A stretch of DNA of 53,023 nt from Prolixibacteraceae bacterium (GTDB lineage Bacteria; Bacteroidota; Bacteroidia; Bacteroidales; Prolixibacteraceae), in contig JAUWAB010000023.1 in assembly GCA_030602265.1 (NCBI GenBank), forward strand, positions 1 to 53,023, written 5' to 3'. Of the stretch, positions 1-11,611 are shown piece by piece; within the stretch, counting starts at the first letter, position 1, and the number at the start of each line of letters is the position of its first letter. Position numbers and translations under genes: made by a program. Below the pieces are notes generated by a model, which was not told where the DNA came from, did no database searches, and saw only the letters and a program-made list of their open reading frames with translations.

Positions 1-318
1 TGATCAAGCTGAATGATGACATCTCCCTTCATGAAAATTAATTTTATCACGAAATTACGGTAATCTTTTTGAGATGCCACCATACTAAAATAAAGTAATA
101 AACAGTTTTTTGTTGAGAAATAAGGGTTCTGAGGGGTATGCCCGGCAGCTATTTACCGTTACATTAGTAGATTGTATGCCACCGGCATAATAATTGCATG
201 GCCTCTTGTTCTGATGTTGTAACAATGAGTTTCCTGGCTATTAACCGGGATGGCAACCAGACTGTACATCAGGACCATAATGATCAACGGAATTAAAATA
301 TTAAACTGACAAAAAGAT
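1..318. other. Gene-free 5' segment of the window
   Basis: No convincing coding frame, RNA gene or TAnnTTTG promoter box is seen here. A small perfect inverted repeat, TATGCC-ACC-GGCATA, lies at 175-189, too short to call a terminator. The last bases before the TPR gene at 319 are A-rich (around 292-318), as is usual for translation starts in this phylum. The promoter of the downstream gene probably lies in this stretch but is not recognisable by its -7 box. Confidence 0.5.
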
Positions 319-3300
319 ATGAAGACAAAGCAACTCATGTTACTCATGGCAGGATGGCTGCTGGTTTCCTTTGGCCTGAATGGTCAGGAAACCATGTGGT
401 ACACCGGAATACAGCGGGAAATTGCCATAGGGAAGGAACTGTTCAGGACAGCCAAGTACAATGCGGCATACAGGCAGTTTGAAAAAGTAAAGGAAATGGC
501 CGATGAACAATCAGAGATTACTTCTGAAGCCAACTATTACATCGCCCTTTCGGCACTCCGTTCAGAGCATGTGACAGGCGAAAAATTATTAGCTGCCTTT
601 CTGAATGACCATGCCGACAGCCCATACGCCAATTACGCCCATTTTTACTACGGAGAATACCAGTTTGAGAAAAACAGGCACCAGCAAGCTTTGCGATCCC
701 TGGCAAACGTAGAACGCCAGGGACTGTCGGAGAGTGACCGGATCAAGGCGGGTTACATGACAGGTTACAGTTACCTGCAGACCGACGAGCTCGATCTGGC
801 TGCCAATGAGTTTTTCATGATCAAGGATGAGAACCACCTGCTGGCAAAGCCGGCCACATACTATTGGGCACACATCAACTATCTGAAAAACAACTATGAG
901 ACTGCACTCGAAGGTTTCAGAAAACTTCAGGACGACCCCAACTTTTCCAGGGTAATCCCCATGTATGTAAGCCAGATTTACTACAAACAAGCCCGGTACA
1001 ACGATGTGGTGAATTACATCGTTCCCATCATCAATGATGTGGAAGAGGCGCACAAACCTGAGCTGGCGAAAATCGTCGGGGATTCCTACTTTCATCTGAG
1101 GCGCTTTTCCGAATCGATACAGTTTCTGGAATATTACCATCAGACTCCGGGGGCCAAATCAAGAGAAGACAATTATCTCCTCGGATATGCCTATTACCAT
1201 ACCGGGGAGTATGCCAAATCTATGCCCTACCTCGAAGGGGCAACCAGAGGAAACGACCAGCTGGCACAAAACGCTTTCTATCATCTTGCCGATGTTTACA
1301 TCCGGACCAATCAGAAAGAAAAAGCCAGGATAGCCTTTGGCTCGGCATCTGAAATGGAATTTGACGACCGGATCAGGGAGGATGCACTGTTCAACTATGC
1401 AAAACTCACCTACGAATTATCCTATTCTCCGTTTAATGAGACCATTAAAGCTTTCGACAGGTATATCACCCTTTATCCGAATTCGGAGAGAAATACCGCT
1501 GCCTATCAATATTTGGTGGAAGTATTCATGGTTACCAAAAATTATCGTGACGCCATCGAATCGATCGAAAAAATCAAGGTTCGAAATACGGCCATCAATC
1601 AGGCCTATCAGCGGGTTACCTATTACCGCGGACTGGAGCTCTTCGGGAATGGGGCATACGAACAGGCCATCCAGCATTTCGACAAGTCGCTTCAGAATGT
1701 ACACTCCACCGAACTGGCTGCCAGTGCACGGTTCTGGAGGGCCGAAGGCCTTTACCGCACGGGCAACTATTCTGCTGCCGTCGCCGGTTTTAACCAGTTC
1801 CTGGTCAGTGCCGGTGCCATAACCACTCCGGAATACAATGAAGCCCATTACAGCCTTGGTTATGCCTACTTCAAACTGGAAGACTACCGCCAGGCCGGCG
1901 CATCATTCCGGAAATACCTCAATGCGGTTCAGAACCAGCGAAACAACAAGGTGGCTGATGCCTATAACCGTCTTGGTGACTCGTTCTTCCAGCAACGCGA
2001 CTATGCCCAGGCGGTGGTCAACTACCAGCAGGCCCTCAACATGAGACTATATGATGCCGACTATTCGCTCTACCAGCTGGCTTTTACCAGCGGTCTCCAG
2101 CGCAACAAGGCAGGCAAGATCAGCCAGCTGCGTAACCTGATAACTTCTTTCCCGCAATCGGCATATCTGGCTGATGCCCATTTTGAACTGGGCCGTACCT
2201 ACCAGGAAGATGCCATGTATGTAGACGCCAAAAGGGAATACCAGGTAATCATCGACCGTTTCAAGGAAAGCACTTATTATCCGAGAGCCCTGCTTCAAAT
2301 GGGGCTTATCGGCTATAATACAGGCGACTATCAGAATTCGCTCCGGTACTACAAGGAAGTCGCCGAACGGTTCGGTGGCACCCAGGAGGCACAGGCAGCA
2401 CTCATCGGCATCAGAAACTGCTATGTGGAAATGAACGATGTGGATTCCTATTTCGCCTATGCCAATCGTCTTGGTTCAGGAACTGCGGTTACGGTTACCG
2501 CCCAGGACTCACTTACCTACATGACGGCAGAAAAACAGTTTATGGCCGGTGATCCTAACGCCGCCAGCCAGCTCCGCAGGTACCTCCAGCAATTCCCCAA
2601 CGGCAGTTTCGTGCTGAATGCCAACTTCTACCTTGGTGAAGCGCTTTATAACAGCGGACAATATACCCAGTCGCTCGAACATTATGTGTATGTATCCCGT
2701 CAACCGCTCAACCTTTTCAGCGAGCAGGCATTAGCCAGATCTTCGGAACTCCTTTACAACGCTAAGAGATATGACGAAGCCCTCGAAATGTACGACAGGC
2801 TGGAAACTGTCTCCAACAATAAGTGGAACACGGTCAGGGCAATAGCCGGGAAAATGCGCAGTAACTTCTTCCTGGAAAGATACCGGAACGCCATCGATGA
2901 CTCCAACCGCCTGAAAGAGGCAGAAAAATCAAATGAAGCCCTTACCCGCGAGGCTAATTATATCGGTGCAAAATCCTATTTCCTGCTGGGCAATATGGAT
3001 CAGGCACTGCCCGGACTCAGGGCCGTCGCCGTGGAGACCAATTCGCAACAGGGTGCAGAGTCCAAATACCTGGTGGCAGAAATCAATTTCAGGAGAAATA
3101 ATCTCGATGCTGCCGAAAAGGAAATCATGGATTTTATCTCCAAAGGTACCCAGCACCAGTTCTGGCTGGCGAAAAGCTTCCTTCTCCTTGCCGATATTTT
3201 TGTCGCCAGAAAGGATGACTTCCAGGCAAAACATACCCTCCGCAGCCTGCTGGATAACTATCCGGTAGCTGACGACGGCATAAAATCAGATGCCTCTGCC

Positions 3301-3381
3301 AAATTGGCACAGATCGAGGAACGTGAAAAACGGGATGCCGATGCCGCCCGCCCGAATCCCATGCAAATCAGAATGAATTAA
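319..3381 (+). CDS. Large secreted tetratricopeptide-repeat protein
   Basis: 1020 aa. Residues 1-22 are a signal peptide (hydrophobic stretch ending in GLNG-Q), so the product is exported to the periplasm or outer membrane. Almost all of the rest is tandem TPR-type helical hairpins with the usual pattern of small and aromatic residues (for example YLGYAYYHTGEYAKS-like and ALYNSGQYTQSLEHY-like units), interrupted by degenerate copies. TPR arrays are protein-binding scaffolds; no catalytic domain is visible. The next gene, an outer-membrane barrel, begins 18 bases later on the same strand, so the two are probably co-transcribed and may act together at the outer membrane. The exact role is not known to me. 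It resembles YbgF/BamD-type periplasmic TPR proteins only in general architecture. Confidence 0.85.
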   Translation: MKTKQLMLLMAGWLLVSFGLNGQETMWYTGIQREIAIGKELFRTAKYNAAYRQFEKVKEMADEQSEITSEANYYIALSALRSEHVTGEKLLAAFLNDHADSPYANYAHFYYGEYQFEKNRHQQALRSLANVERQGLSESDRIKAGYMTGYSYLQTDELDLAANEFFMIKDENHLLAKPATYYWAHINYLKNNYETALEGFRKLQDDPNFSRVIPMYVSQIYYKQARYNDVVNYIVPIINDVEEAHKPELAKIVGDSYFHLRRFSESIQFLEYYHQTPGAKSREDNYLLGYAYYHTGEYAKSMPYLEGATRGNDQLAQNAFYHLADVYIRTNQKEKARIAFGSASEMEFDDRIREDALFNYAKLTYELSYSPFNETIKAFDRYITLYPNSERNTAAYQYLVEVFMVTKNYRDAIESIEKIKVRNTAINQAYQRVTYYRGLELFGNGAYEQAIQHFDKSLQNVHSTELAASARFWRAEGLYRTGNYSAAVAGFNQFLVSAGAITTPEYNEAHYSLGYAYFKLEDYRQAGASFRKYLNAVQNQRNNKVADAYNRLGDSFFQQRDYAQAVVNYQQALNMRLYDADYSLYQLAFTSGLQRNKAGKISQLRNLITSFPQSAYLADAHFELGRTYQEDAMYVDAKREYQVIIDRFKESTYYPRALLQMGLIGYNTGDYQNSLRYYKEVAERFGGTQEAQAALIGIRNCYVEMNDVDSYFAYANRLGSGTAVTVTAQDSLTYMTAEKQFMAGDPNAASQLRRYLQQFPNGSFVLNANFYLGEALYNSGQYTQSLEHYVYVSRQPLNLFSEQALARSSELLYNAKRYDEALEMYDRLETVSNNKWNTVRAIAGKMRSNFFLERYRNAIDDSNRLKEAEKSNEALTREANYIGAKSYFLLGNMDQALPGLRAVAVETNSQQGAESKYLVAEINFRRNNLDAAEKEIMDFISKGTQHQFWLAKSFLLLADIFVARKDDFQAKHTLRSLLDNYPVADDGIKSDASAKLAQIEEREKRDADAARPNPMQIRMN

Positions 3382-3399
3382 CCGAAAATATCGTCCACC

Positions 3400-5172
3400 A
3401 TGATAAAGAATATGATACAATATAAATGGGCATTACTCGCCCTGATGATTTTCGCCGGAATTGAGGCCCGGGCACAAAGGGATACTACCATCCGGCAGGA
3501 AGTGGAAGTGGTCAAATCATTCAGTCCGGCCGCCATGGATGCACAGAAAATCAACGACACTCCGGTCATAAGAGATACCGAACACAAAAAACCAAATTTC
3601 GACTATTCCATATTCAGCCAGCCGGTCTTTTCCACCTTTTCGGTAACCAACCTGCAGGCCGCAACCATCATCGGAAAACCTAAGGAAGAAGTGGGATACG
3701 GACTGCTCAGAGTGGGAGCCGGAAACTACAACAAACCTTATGGGGAGTTCTTTTTTAATAACAAGAATGCAAAAAACTCCATCTTCGGCTTGCATATGAA
3801 ACATCTCTCCTCACACGGGAACCTCAAACTGGAGGGAGGAGATAAGGTAAAAGCACCATATTCCAACAATGAGGCTGAAATGTTTATAAAGCATATGTTC
3901 AGGAGGTCCACCCTATCATTCAACCTGGGCCTTACTCACGATGGATTCAATTACTACGGATATCCGGGGGAATTCAGTATTCCCGACACCATTGGCATCT
4001 GGGCGCCTTATCTGGGCGACAGGCAGACCTTCACCAGGGGCGGGGTCAATATCAACCTGCAGAACCTGGCGGCCGGCAAACGCGACCCGTCCACCGGATT
4101 TGATTTCAAGTACAACTACTTCGGCAATAAAACCGGCCAGAGGGAGCATTTCGGAAATTTCACCATGAATTTCAAAAGACCTTCGGATGCAGTGGCTTTC
4201 CACCTGGATGCGGGGGCTGAGCATTCACAGACTACCAACCTGTTTATTGACACCCTGAATGCAGCAGCAACCAGAAAACAAACCTGGATTTTCGGCAAGC
4301 CTGCTGCCTATTTCGGAAATGAAACCATCAACCTGAAAGCAGGGCTTAATCTTTGGATGACCTTCGACAGCCATTATAAAACCAACTTCAGGATTACTCC
4401 CAATGTGCGGTTCAACTTTATTCCGGTAAAGGAACTGATCAGTGTGTTTGCGGGCATTGACGGAAATAATTACCACAACTACTATTCGGCTGTTGCCTAT
4501 CAGAATCCGTTTATCGATCCGGAACTCAGCGTGAAAAACCATTTCGAGAAATTCAGGTTCTATGGTGGTTTCGCCGGAAAATTCGCCTCACGTACCAACT
4601 TCAAGCTTCAGGTAGACCATTCCACCTTCATAGGTCATCCGTTCTTCTTCCTGGATAAAACCACGACATTTGTCACACCCGATCCCTTATCCTCTTCAAT
4701 GGTGCCGGTAACGATGCACAACAATGTATTCAGTGTGTTGTACGACGACATGAATAAACTGAAATTCAATGGTGAGATTACCCATACCGTCGGAGAGAAG
4801 CTGAACCTGCTGTTGGGCGCCAGCGTTTACAAATACAAAATGGCCCATGAGGAGGAGGCATGGCACATGCCATCATTCGACGCCACGCTTGCCCTTTCAT
4901 ACCAGGTTACCGACCGGTTCCGGGTGGCTACCGACATCTATGCCATCGGAAAACGAAATGCCCTTTTGGTTGATTCAAATCCTGATGCAGGACGGGAAAT
5001 ATACCCCATGGAAATGGTCATCGACCTAAATGCCAGGGGGATTTATGACATCACCAGTAAGATATCCGCATTCGCACACCTGAACAATTTCGGGTTTCAG
5101 AAATATGAACGCTGGTTAGGTTATCCGGTTCAGAGTTTCAACTTCTTAGGGGGTATCAGTTTCTCATTCTGA
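3400..5172 (+). CDS. Outer-membrane beta-barrel protein (TonB-receptor-like)
   Basis: 590 aa. An N-terminal signal peptide ends near residue 25 (EARA-Q). It is followed by a short segment EVEVVKSFSPA...KINDTPVI, a motif I associate with a Bacteroidota family of TonB-dependent-receptor-like barrels lacking a full plug. The remainder alternates hydrophobic and polar residues with many Asn, Tyr and Phe, typical of transmembrane beta strands, and the chain ends in FLGGISFSF with a C-terminal Phe, the usual BAM recognition signal. It lies 18 bases after the TPR gene and is followed by a strong terminator at 5287-5320. An in-frame ATG four codons downstream is an alternative start. No substrate can be assigned from the sequence. 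Confidence 0.8.
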   Translation: MIKNMIQYKWALLALMIFAGIEARAQRDTTIRQEVEVVKSFSPAAMDAQKINDTPVIRDTEHKKPNFDYSIFSQPVFSTFSVTNLQAATIIGKPKEEVGYGLLRVGAGNYNKPYGEFFFNNKNAKNSIFGLHMKHLSSHGNLKLEGGDKVKAPYSNNEAEMFIKHMFRRSTLSFNLGLTHDGFNYYGYPGEFSIPDTIGIWAPYLGDRQTFTRGGVNINLQNLAAGKRDPSTGFDFKYNYFGNKTGQREHFGNFTMNFKRPSDAVAFHLDAGAEHSQTTNLFIDTLNAAATRKQTWIFGKPAAYFGNETINLKAGLNLWMTFDSHYKTNFRITPNVRFNFIPVKELISVFAGIDGNNYHNYYSAVAYQNPFIDPELSVKNHFEKFRFYGGFAGKFASRTNFKLQVDHSTFIGHPFFFLDKTTTFVTPDPLSSSMVPVTMHNNVFSVLYDDMNKLKFNGEITHTVGEKLNLLLGASVYKYKMAHEEEAWHMPSFDATLALSYQVTDRFRVATDIYAIGKRNALLVDSNPDAGREIYPMEMVIDLNARGIYDITSKISAFAHLNNFGFQKYERWLGYPVQSFNFLGGISFSF

Positions 5173-5286
5173 AACATAATACCGAGGGGTTGAAAGGATA
5201 AAAAATGTTAAATTCATTTAATTGAATTTCAATTATTTACCCAATGTTAATTCGTTGATAACTTGTTAAAAAAATAAGCCCTGAAG

Positions 5287-5320
5287 ACCCGTGGAATACC
5301 CCGTTCCACGGGTTTATTTT
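5287..5320 (+). terminator. Intrinsic terminator after the barrel gene
   Basis: A perfect 10-bp stem (ACCCGTGGAA at 5287-5296 with TTCCACGGGT at 5304-5313) and a 7-base loop are followed by TTATTTT. It lies 115 bases after the barrel gene and directly before the gyrB promoter box. Confidence 0.8.
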
Positions 5321-5321
5321 G

Positions 5322-5329
5322 TATATTTG
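5322..5329 (+). promoter_or_regulatory. Promoter -7 box for gyrB
   Basis: TATATTTG matches the Bacteroidetes -7 consensus TAnnTTTG. It lies 136 bases before the gyrB ATG, giving a leader of about 130 nt that contains the inverted repeat at 5355-5393. No clear -33 TTTG is seen at the normal distance because the terminator stem occupies that place. Confidence 0.55.
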
Positions 5330-5354
5330 CATGTTGGTGAACAAGGTAGTTTTT

Positions 5355-5393
5355 GTTTGCATAAATTATTGATACTTAATTATTTATACAAAC
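5355..5393 (+). repeat. Inverted repeat in the gyrB leader
   Basis: The arms 5355-5370 and 5378-5393 are each 16 bases and pair with two mismatches around a 7-base loop (GATACTT). The stem is AT-rich and has no T-tract after it, so it is not a normal terminator. It lies between the promoter box and the gyrB start and could be an operator or an mRNA structure. Confidence 0.5.
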
Positions 5394-5417
5394 AACCAGA
5401 AATCAGGTCCTCAATAG

Positions 5418-7454
<2,037 letters not shown>

Positions 7455-7456
7455 AA

Positions 7457-8038
7457 ATGAACATTTGTGTTTTCTGCTCATCAAGCAATGCCATTGATGA
7501 TGTATATTTCAATGACGCCGAAAGATTAGGTGAACTGATTGGCATCAAAGGCCATACCCTGATTAACGGAGGTGCGAATGTCGGACTGATGGAAGCAGTC
7601 ACCGTTTCTGCCAGAAAATCAGGAGCTCAGACCATTGGCATCATCCCTGAAAGGATGCAGGAGAAAAATTTGGTTTCCAACCATGCCCACGAGGTGGAAA
7701 TTACTGCCGATATGATGCAGCGAAAAGAGCGTATGAGGCAGATGTCGGAGGCTTTTGTCGCCCTTCCCGGGGGATTTGGCACCCTCGAGGAAATATTGGA
7801 GGTGATAACGCTGAAACAACTGGATTACCACCGTAAAGCTATCGTATTTGTCAATACGGCTGGATTCTTTGACATGCTTTTCAGGCAATTTGGAAAGGCA
7901 TTTGAGGAAAATTTCAGCAAGGAAGCCTATAAATCCTTGTATTATATTGCTGCATCACCCGAGGAGGCAATGGCCTATATCGAGTCTTATGAACCTGGCG
8001 AAGTGGTCACCAAATGGTTTAAGGTACCGGAGAAATAG
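7457..8038 (+). CDS. LOG-family protein (TIGR00730), Rossmann-fold nucleotide hydrolase
   Basis: 193 aa. This family (lysine decarboxylase-like fold, LOG in plants) hydrolyses nucleoside 5'-monophosphates to base and ribose 5-phosphate, and includes enzymes that release cytokinins. The signature PGGFGTLEE is at residues 104-112, with the upstream NGGANVGLME nucleotide-binding segment at 37-46 and R92-x-x-R-like residues in QRKERMRQM. It is only two bases downstream of gyrB, so translation is probably coupled. The true substrate in bacteria is uncertain; AMP or another purine nucleotide is the usual guess for the family. Confidence 0.88.
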   Translation: MNICVFCSSSNAIDDVYFNDAERLGELIGIKGHTLINGGANVGLMEAVTVSARKSGAQTIGIIPERMQEKNLVSNHAHEVEITADMMQRKERMRQMSEAFVALPGGFGTLEEILEVITLKQLDYHRKAIVFVNTAGFFDMLFRQFGKAFEENFSKEAYKSLYYIAASPEEAMAYIESYEPGEVVTKWFKVPEK

Positions 8039-8187
8039 CCCTTATTGTGAAGATCTTCAATGACTTTGAATTTTTGATTTCCTGCGATACCTGTATCGTT
8101 GTTTATTACCATTCAATGGTCTAAAAAGAGTCAGATTTCCATGAAATTCGACCGAAAATCAGATCAGCCATCCGGGATTCAGCCAGC

Positions 8188-8976
8188 TTAGGCCGACGGG
8201 CCCTCTATCGTGCCCCGGAAAACAAAGGTTGCCGGACCTTTAAGCCAGACATTTGTAAATCCGGCGCCGGACTTTTCAAAAGAGACACTCAGATTTCCCC
8301 CTTTGGCTTTTACTTCGTAATTACCCTCCGAAACACCCGACCTGAGGGCCGCACTTAAGGCTGAAGCGGTAATACCGGTACCACAGGCCAGGGTTTCAGC
8401 CTCCACTCCGCGCTCATAGGTATATACCGTCAGCTTCATGCCTTCCTGCTGCACAAAATTGACATTGGTACCCTTTTCCCTGAAACGGTCACTATAGCGC
8501 ACCGCTTTACCCTCCTGATATACGTCAAGTCCTTCCAGGGAATCAAGGAACCTTACGAAATGCGGTGAACCGGTATCCAGATAATACTCGTGACCGGAAA
8601 CATCCACACCGGAAACATCAGACATCTTCAGGTTGACATCTCCGTCGGGCTCCAGGATAGCCTCATGGGGGCCGTCAACCGCCAGGAACCGGGCTTGACT
8701 GCCAATGATTCCAAGCCGGCTGGCAAATGCTGCGATACACCTGCCTCCATTTCCGCACATACTGGCTTCACGCCCGTCTGAGTTGAAATAACGCATTTCA
8801 AAGTCAAAGCCGGGGTACTCCTGTAATAACATCAACCCGTCGGCCCCAATGCCAAAACGCCGGTCACAAAGCCACTCAATATATGAAATATTGTCAGCCG
8901 GGAAGCCAGAACCCCTGTTGTCTATGAGGATGAAATCATTGCCGGCTCCGTGATATTTATAAAAGGTATGTTCCAT
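8188..8976 (-). CDS. dapF: Diaminopimelate epimerase
   Basis: 262 aa. Converts LL- to meso-diaminopimelate in lysine and peptidoglycan synthesis. Both catalytic cysteines are present: C74 in MCGNGGRC and C198 in ETLACGTG, together with the substrate-binding GAGNDFI motif at residues 10-16 and FNSDG at 64-68. The length is a little below the usual 270-280 aa but nothing essential is missing. A promoter box (8994-9001) sits just upstream of the ATG. It converges on the LOG-family gene, with a 149-bp spacer, and diverges from degP. Confidence 0.97.
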   Translation of the reverse strand: MEHTFYKYHGAGNDFILIDNRGSGFPADNISYIEWLCDRRFGIGADGLMLLQEYPGFDFEMRYFNSDGREASMCGNGGRCIAAFASRLGIIGSQARFLAVDGPHEAILEPDGDVNLKMSDVSGVDVSGHEYYLDTGSPHFVRFLDSLEGLDVYQEGKAVRYSDRFREKGTNVNFVQQEGMKLTVYTYERGVEAETLACGTGITASALSAALRSGVSEGNYEVKAKGGNLSVSFEKSGAGFTNVWLKGPATFVFRGTIEGPSA

Positions 8977-8993
8977 ATCAGATGTTTTTGCAA

Positions 8994-9001
8994 CAAATTT
9001 A
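8994..9001 (-). promoter_or_regulatory. Promoter -7 box for dapF
   Basis: On the minus strand the sequence reads TAAATTTG, an exact TAnnTTTG. It is 17 bases before the dapF ATG, so the predicted leader is only about 10-12 nt. No convincing -33 element. Confidence 0.5.
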
Positions 9002-9127
9002 AGACTTTGCTGTTAAAAATTCTAAAATCAGACGGATGAACAAACAACTGTCTGTAACAGTGGCAGCATTTTTGCGTTCTTATGAGACTTAAATACAATG
9101 ATGTCCAATAATTTAAAAAATACAACC

Positions 9128-10555
9128 ATGAAAAATATCAGAAATTATACCTTAACTTTCCTGATGGTAGTGGCTGGTTCATTATTAGCCGTTTTTGCCT
9201 ATACAAAATTTTTTGAAAAGCCACAGGTAATAACCGTTCAGGATACCCAGCAAATGCGCTATGCCAACCTGCCGGTTTCGGCTGAGGGGAATCTGCCAGA
9301 CCTTACCTATGCTGCTGAAATTGCCGTGCATGGGGTGGTCCATATCAAGACTCAGTCTATGCGTGGAGGATGGTCGAGCGGAAATCCGCTTCTTGATTTC
9401 TTTGGCTATCGCCAGGAACCTCAACTAGCCCGTGGATTTGGCTCTGGAGTTATCCTTACATCCGATGGATTTATTGTTACCAATAACCATGTGATCGAAG
9501 GTGCTCAGAAAATAGGGGTAGTACTGAACGATAACCGGGAATTTGAAGCCCGTTTGGTAGGATCTGATCCGAGTTCAGACCTTGCGGTACTGAAAATTGA
9601 AGCTGAAAACCTGCCATGGCTCCGCTTCGGAGATTCTGATGCCCTTCGTCTGGGTGAATGGGTGCTCGCTGTGGGTAATCCATTCAATCTGACCTCTACG
9701 GTTACTGCCGGTATTGTAAGTGCCAAAGCCAGAAATATCGGAATAAATGCTGCCGAATACAGCATCGAATCGTTTATCCAGACCGATGCAGCAGTAAATC
9801 CGGGAAACAGCGGAGGTGCACTCGTCAACCAGAGGGGTGAACTGGTGGGGATCAATACAGCCATAGCATCACGTACGGGTTCTTTTGCTGGATATTCCTT
9901 CGCAGTGCCCATCACCATTGTCCGCAAAGTTGTCGAAGACCTGAAAGAATTTGGCGAAGTACAGCGCGCTCTTCTGGGTGTTGTTATATCTACGGTCAAC
10001 GCAGACCTGGCAAGAGAGTACAAACTTGATAAAATTGAGGGGGTATATGTCAGCGATGTGGCTGAAAACGGTGCTGCCAAAGAAGCCGGCATTAAATCGG
10101 GCGATGTTATTCTCGCTGTTGGAAACCGGAAAGTCAACACTACTGCTGAATTACAAGAAGCTGTCAGTCAATACCGTCCGGGAGATGATGTGAGAATTAC
10201 AGTAAAAAGAAACCAATCAGAGAAACAATTTACCGTAACCTTGCGTAACAAGTTAGGTGACACCGGAATCATCAGGACCGGAAATCTTATCCTGGGTGCA
10301 GAACTGGAAACCATCAGCGACAGAGACAAACAACGGCTGGGGGTAAACAGGGGTCTCAGGATTGCAAAAATTGGCAGTGGGAAATTGAAGGAAGCCGGTG
10401 TCTCTGAGGGATTTATAATAACCGATGTGAACAAAAGACCTGTTTATGAGGTTAATGAGTTCAGGAGAATTATTGCAGGTGCCCGCGGAGGGATATTAAT
10501 TGAAGGAGTTTATCCGAATGGTGAGACAGCGTACTATGTATTTGGAGTAAATTAA
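9128..10555 (+). CDS. degP: Periplasmic serine protease of the DegP/HtrA family
   Basis: 475 aa from the chosen start. A heat- and stress-related periplasmic chaperone-protease that degrades misfolded envelope proteins. A signal/anchor segment spans about residues 6-24. The trypsin-like domain has the triad H121 (TNNHV), D151 (SSDLAVLK) and S228 (GNSGGAL). Two PDZ domains follow (about 275-365 and 390-475). The longest frame opens ten codons earlier at 9098, but the A-rich run before the 9128 ATG and the MKN-plus-hydrophobic N-terminus fit a normal signal sequence better. A box with one mismatch (CATTTTTG, 9067-9074) may be its promoter. It lies alone between dapF and rpoD. Confidence 0.93.
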   Translation: MKNIRNYTLTFLMVVAGSLLAVFAYTKFFEKPQVITVQDTQQMRYANLPVSAEGNLPDLTYAAEIAVHGVVHIKTQSMRGGWSSGNPLLDFFGYRQEPQLARGFGSGVILTSDGFIVTNNHVIEGAQKIGVVLNDNREFEARLVGSDPSSDLAVLKIEAENLPWLRFGDSDALRLGEWVLAVGNPFNLTSTVTAGIVSAKARNIGINAAEYSIESFIQTDAAVNPGNSGGALVNQRGELVGINTAIASRTGSFAGYSFAVPITIVRKVVEDLKEFGEVQRALLGVVISTVNADLAREYKLDKIEGVYVSDVAENGAAKEAGIKSGDVILAVGNRKVNTTAELQEAVSQYRPGDDVRITVKRNQSEKQFTVTLRNKLGDTGIIRTGNLILGAELETISDRDKQRLGVNRGLRIAKIGSGKLKEAGVSEGFIITDVNKRPVYEVNEFRRIIAGARGGILIEGVYPNGETAYYVFGVN

Positions 10556-10640
10556 CCCATCCATTATATTGTCACGTTAACAATTAATTAACCAGAATGT
10601 CTGCCCCTTAAAAGTTGGGTAGCTGTAAGTTTTATTGTAC

Positions 10641-10648
10641 TATATTTG
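10641..10648 (+). promoter_or_regulatory. Promoter -7 box for rpoD
   Basis: TATATTTG is an exact match to TAnnTTTG, 21 bases before the rpoD ATG. A TTG at 10615-10617 may be the -33 element, with a rather long 23-bp spacer. The predicted leader is short. Confidence 0.6.
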
Positions 10649-10669
10649 CACGTTTTTTAAGAAAAGTTT

Positions 10670-11530
10670 ATGAGACAGCTAAAGATCACAAAATCAATCA
10701 CTAACCGTGAAAGTGCCTCTTTAGACAAGTACTTGCAGGAAATTGGGAAGGAAGAACTGATTACTGTTGAGGAAGAAGTTGAATTGGCGCAGCGGATCAA
10801 AAAAGGAGACCAGGCAGCTTTGGAGAAGCTGACCAGGGCAAACCTTCGTTTCGTTGTGTCCGTGGCCAAGCAGTATCAGAATCAGGGGCTTAGCTTACCC
10901 GACTTAATTAATGAGGGTAACCTTGGGTTGATCAAAGCTGCCGAAAAGTTTGACGAAACCCGTGGCTTTAAGTTTATCTCCTATGCCGTATGGTGGATCA
11001 GGCAATCGATCCTTCAGGCACTGGCAGAGCAGTCGCGTATCGTCCGGCTTCCTTTGAACCAGGTTGGTTCACTCAACAAGATTAACAAGGCATTTTCCAA
11101 ATTCGAACAGGAACACGAACGAAGGCCTTCTGCCGAGGAATTGGCCGAAACCCTCGACTTGCCGGCCGACAAGGTCGCCGATACCATGCGGGTATCCGGA
11201 AGGCATGTTTCTGTTGATGCACCATTTGTCGACGGCGAAGACAACAGCCTCCTGGATGTGCTGGTTAACAGTGACTCTCCCAATGCCGACAGGTCCCTGA
11301 TCCAGGAGTCGCTTTCTCGTGAAATTCACCGGTCACTGGCTACACTGACCGAAAGGGAAAGTGATATCGTACGCCTGTTCTTTGGTATCGGATGCCAGGA
11401 AATGACTCTTGAGGAAATTGGCGAAAGATTTGGCCTCACCCGTGAAAGGGTCCGGCAAATCAAGGAAAAGGCTATCCGCAGGTTACGGCATACTTCACGA
11501 AGTAAATTACTGAAAACCTATCTGGGATAA
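10670..11530 (+). CDS. rpoD: Primary RNA polymerase sigma factor (sigma-70 type)
   Basis: 286 aa, the compact form of the housekeeping sigma factor typical of Bacteroidota, without region 1.1. Region 1.2 begins near residue 17 ([10 protein letters not shown]). The core-binding and -10-recognition part of region 2 is intact ([18 protein letters not shown], then [15 protein letters not shown]). Region 3 follows, and region 4 ends with the helix-turn-helix [18 protein letters not shown] that reads the -33 element. This factor is expected to recognise the TAnnTTTG boxes reported elsewhere in this annotation. A bidirectional terminator separates it from convergent htpG. Confidence 0.96.
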   Translation: MRQLKITKSITNRESASLDKYLQEIGKEELITVEEEVELAQRIKKGDQAALEKLTRANLRFVVSVAKQYQNQGLSLPDLINEGNLGLIKAAEKFDETRGFKFISYAVWWIRQSILQALAEQSRIVRLPLNQVGSLNKINKAFSKFEQEHERRPSAEELAETLDLPADKVADTMRVSGRHVSVDAPFVDGEDNSLLDVLVNSDSPNADRSLIQESLSREIHRSLATLTERESDIVRLFFGIGCQEMTLEEIGERFGLTRERVRQIKEKAIRRLRHTSRSKLLKTYLG

Positions 11531-11553
11531 TACCCCGTTCAGGTTTGAATGAT

Positions 11554-11589
11554 AAAAAAACCGCCCCGATAATCCGGAGCGGTTTTTTT
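11554..11589. terminator. Bidirectional terminator between rpoD and htpG
   Basis: A7-CCGC at 11554-11564 pairs with GCGG-T7 at 11579-11589, and three further GC pairs continue inside after one mismatch. Because the run of A on one side mirrors the run of T on the other, it can end transcription from both convergent genes. Confidence 0.88.
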
Positions 11590-11611
11590 ATATTATTCAA
11601 TCTATGTCAGC

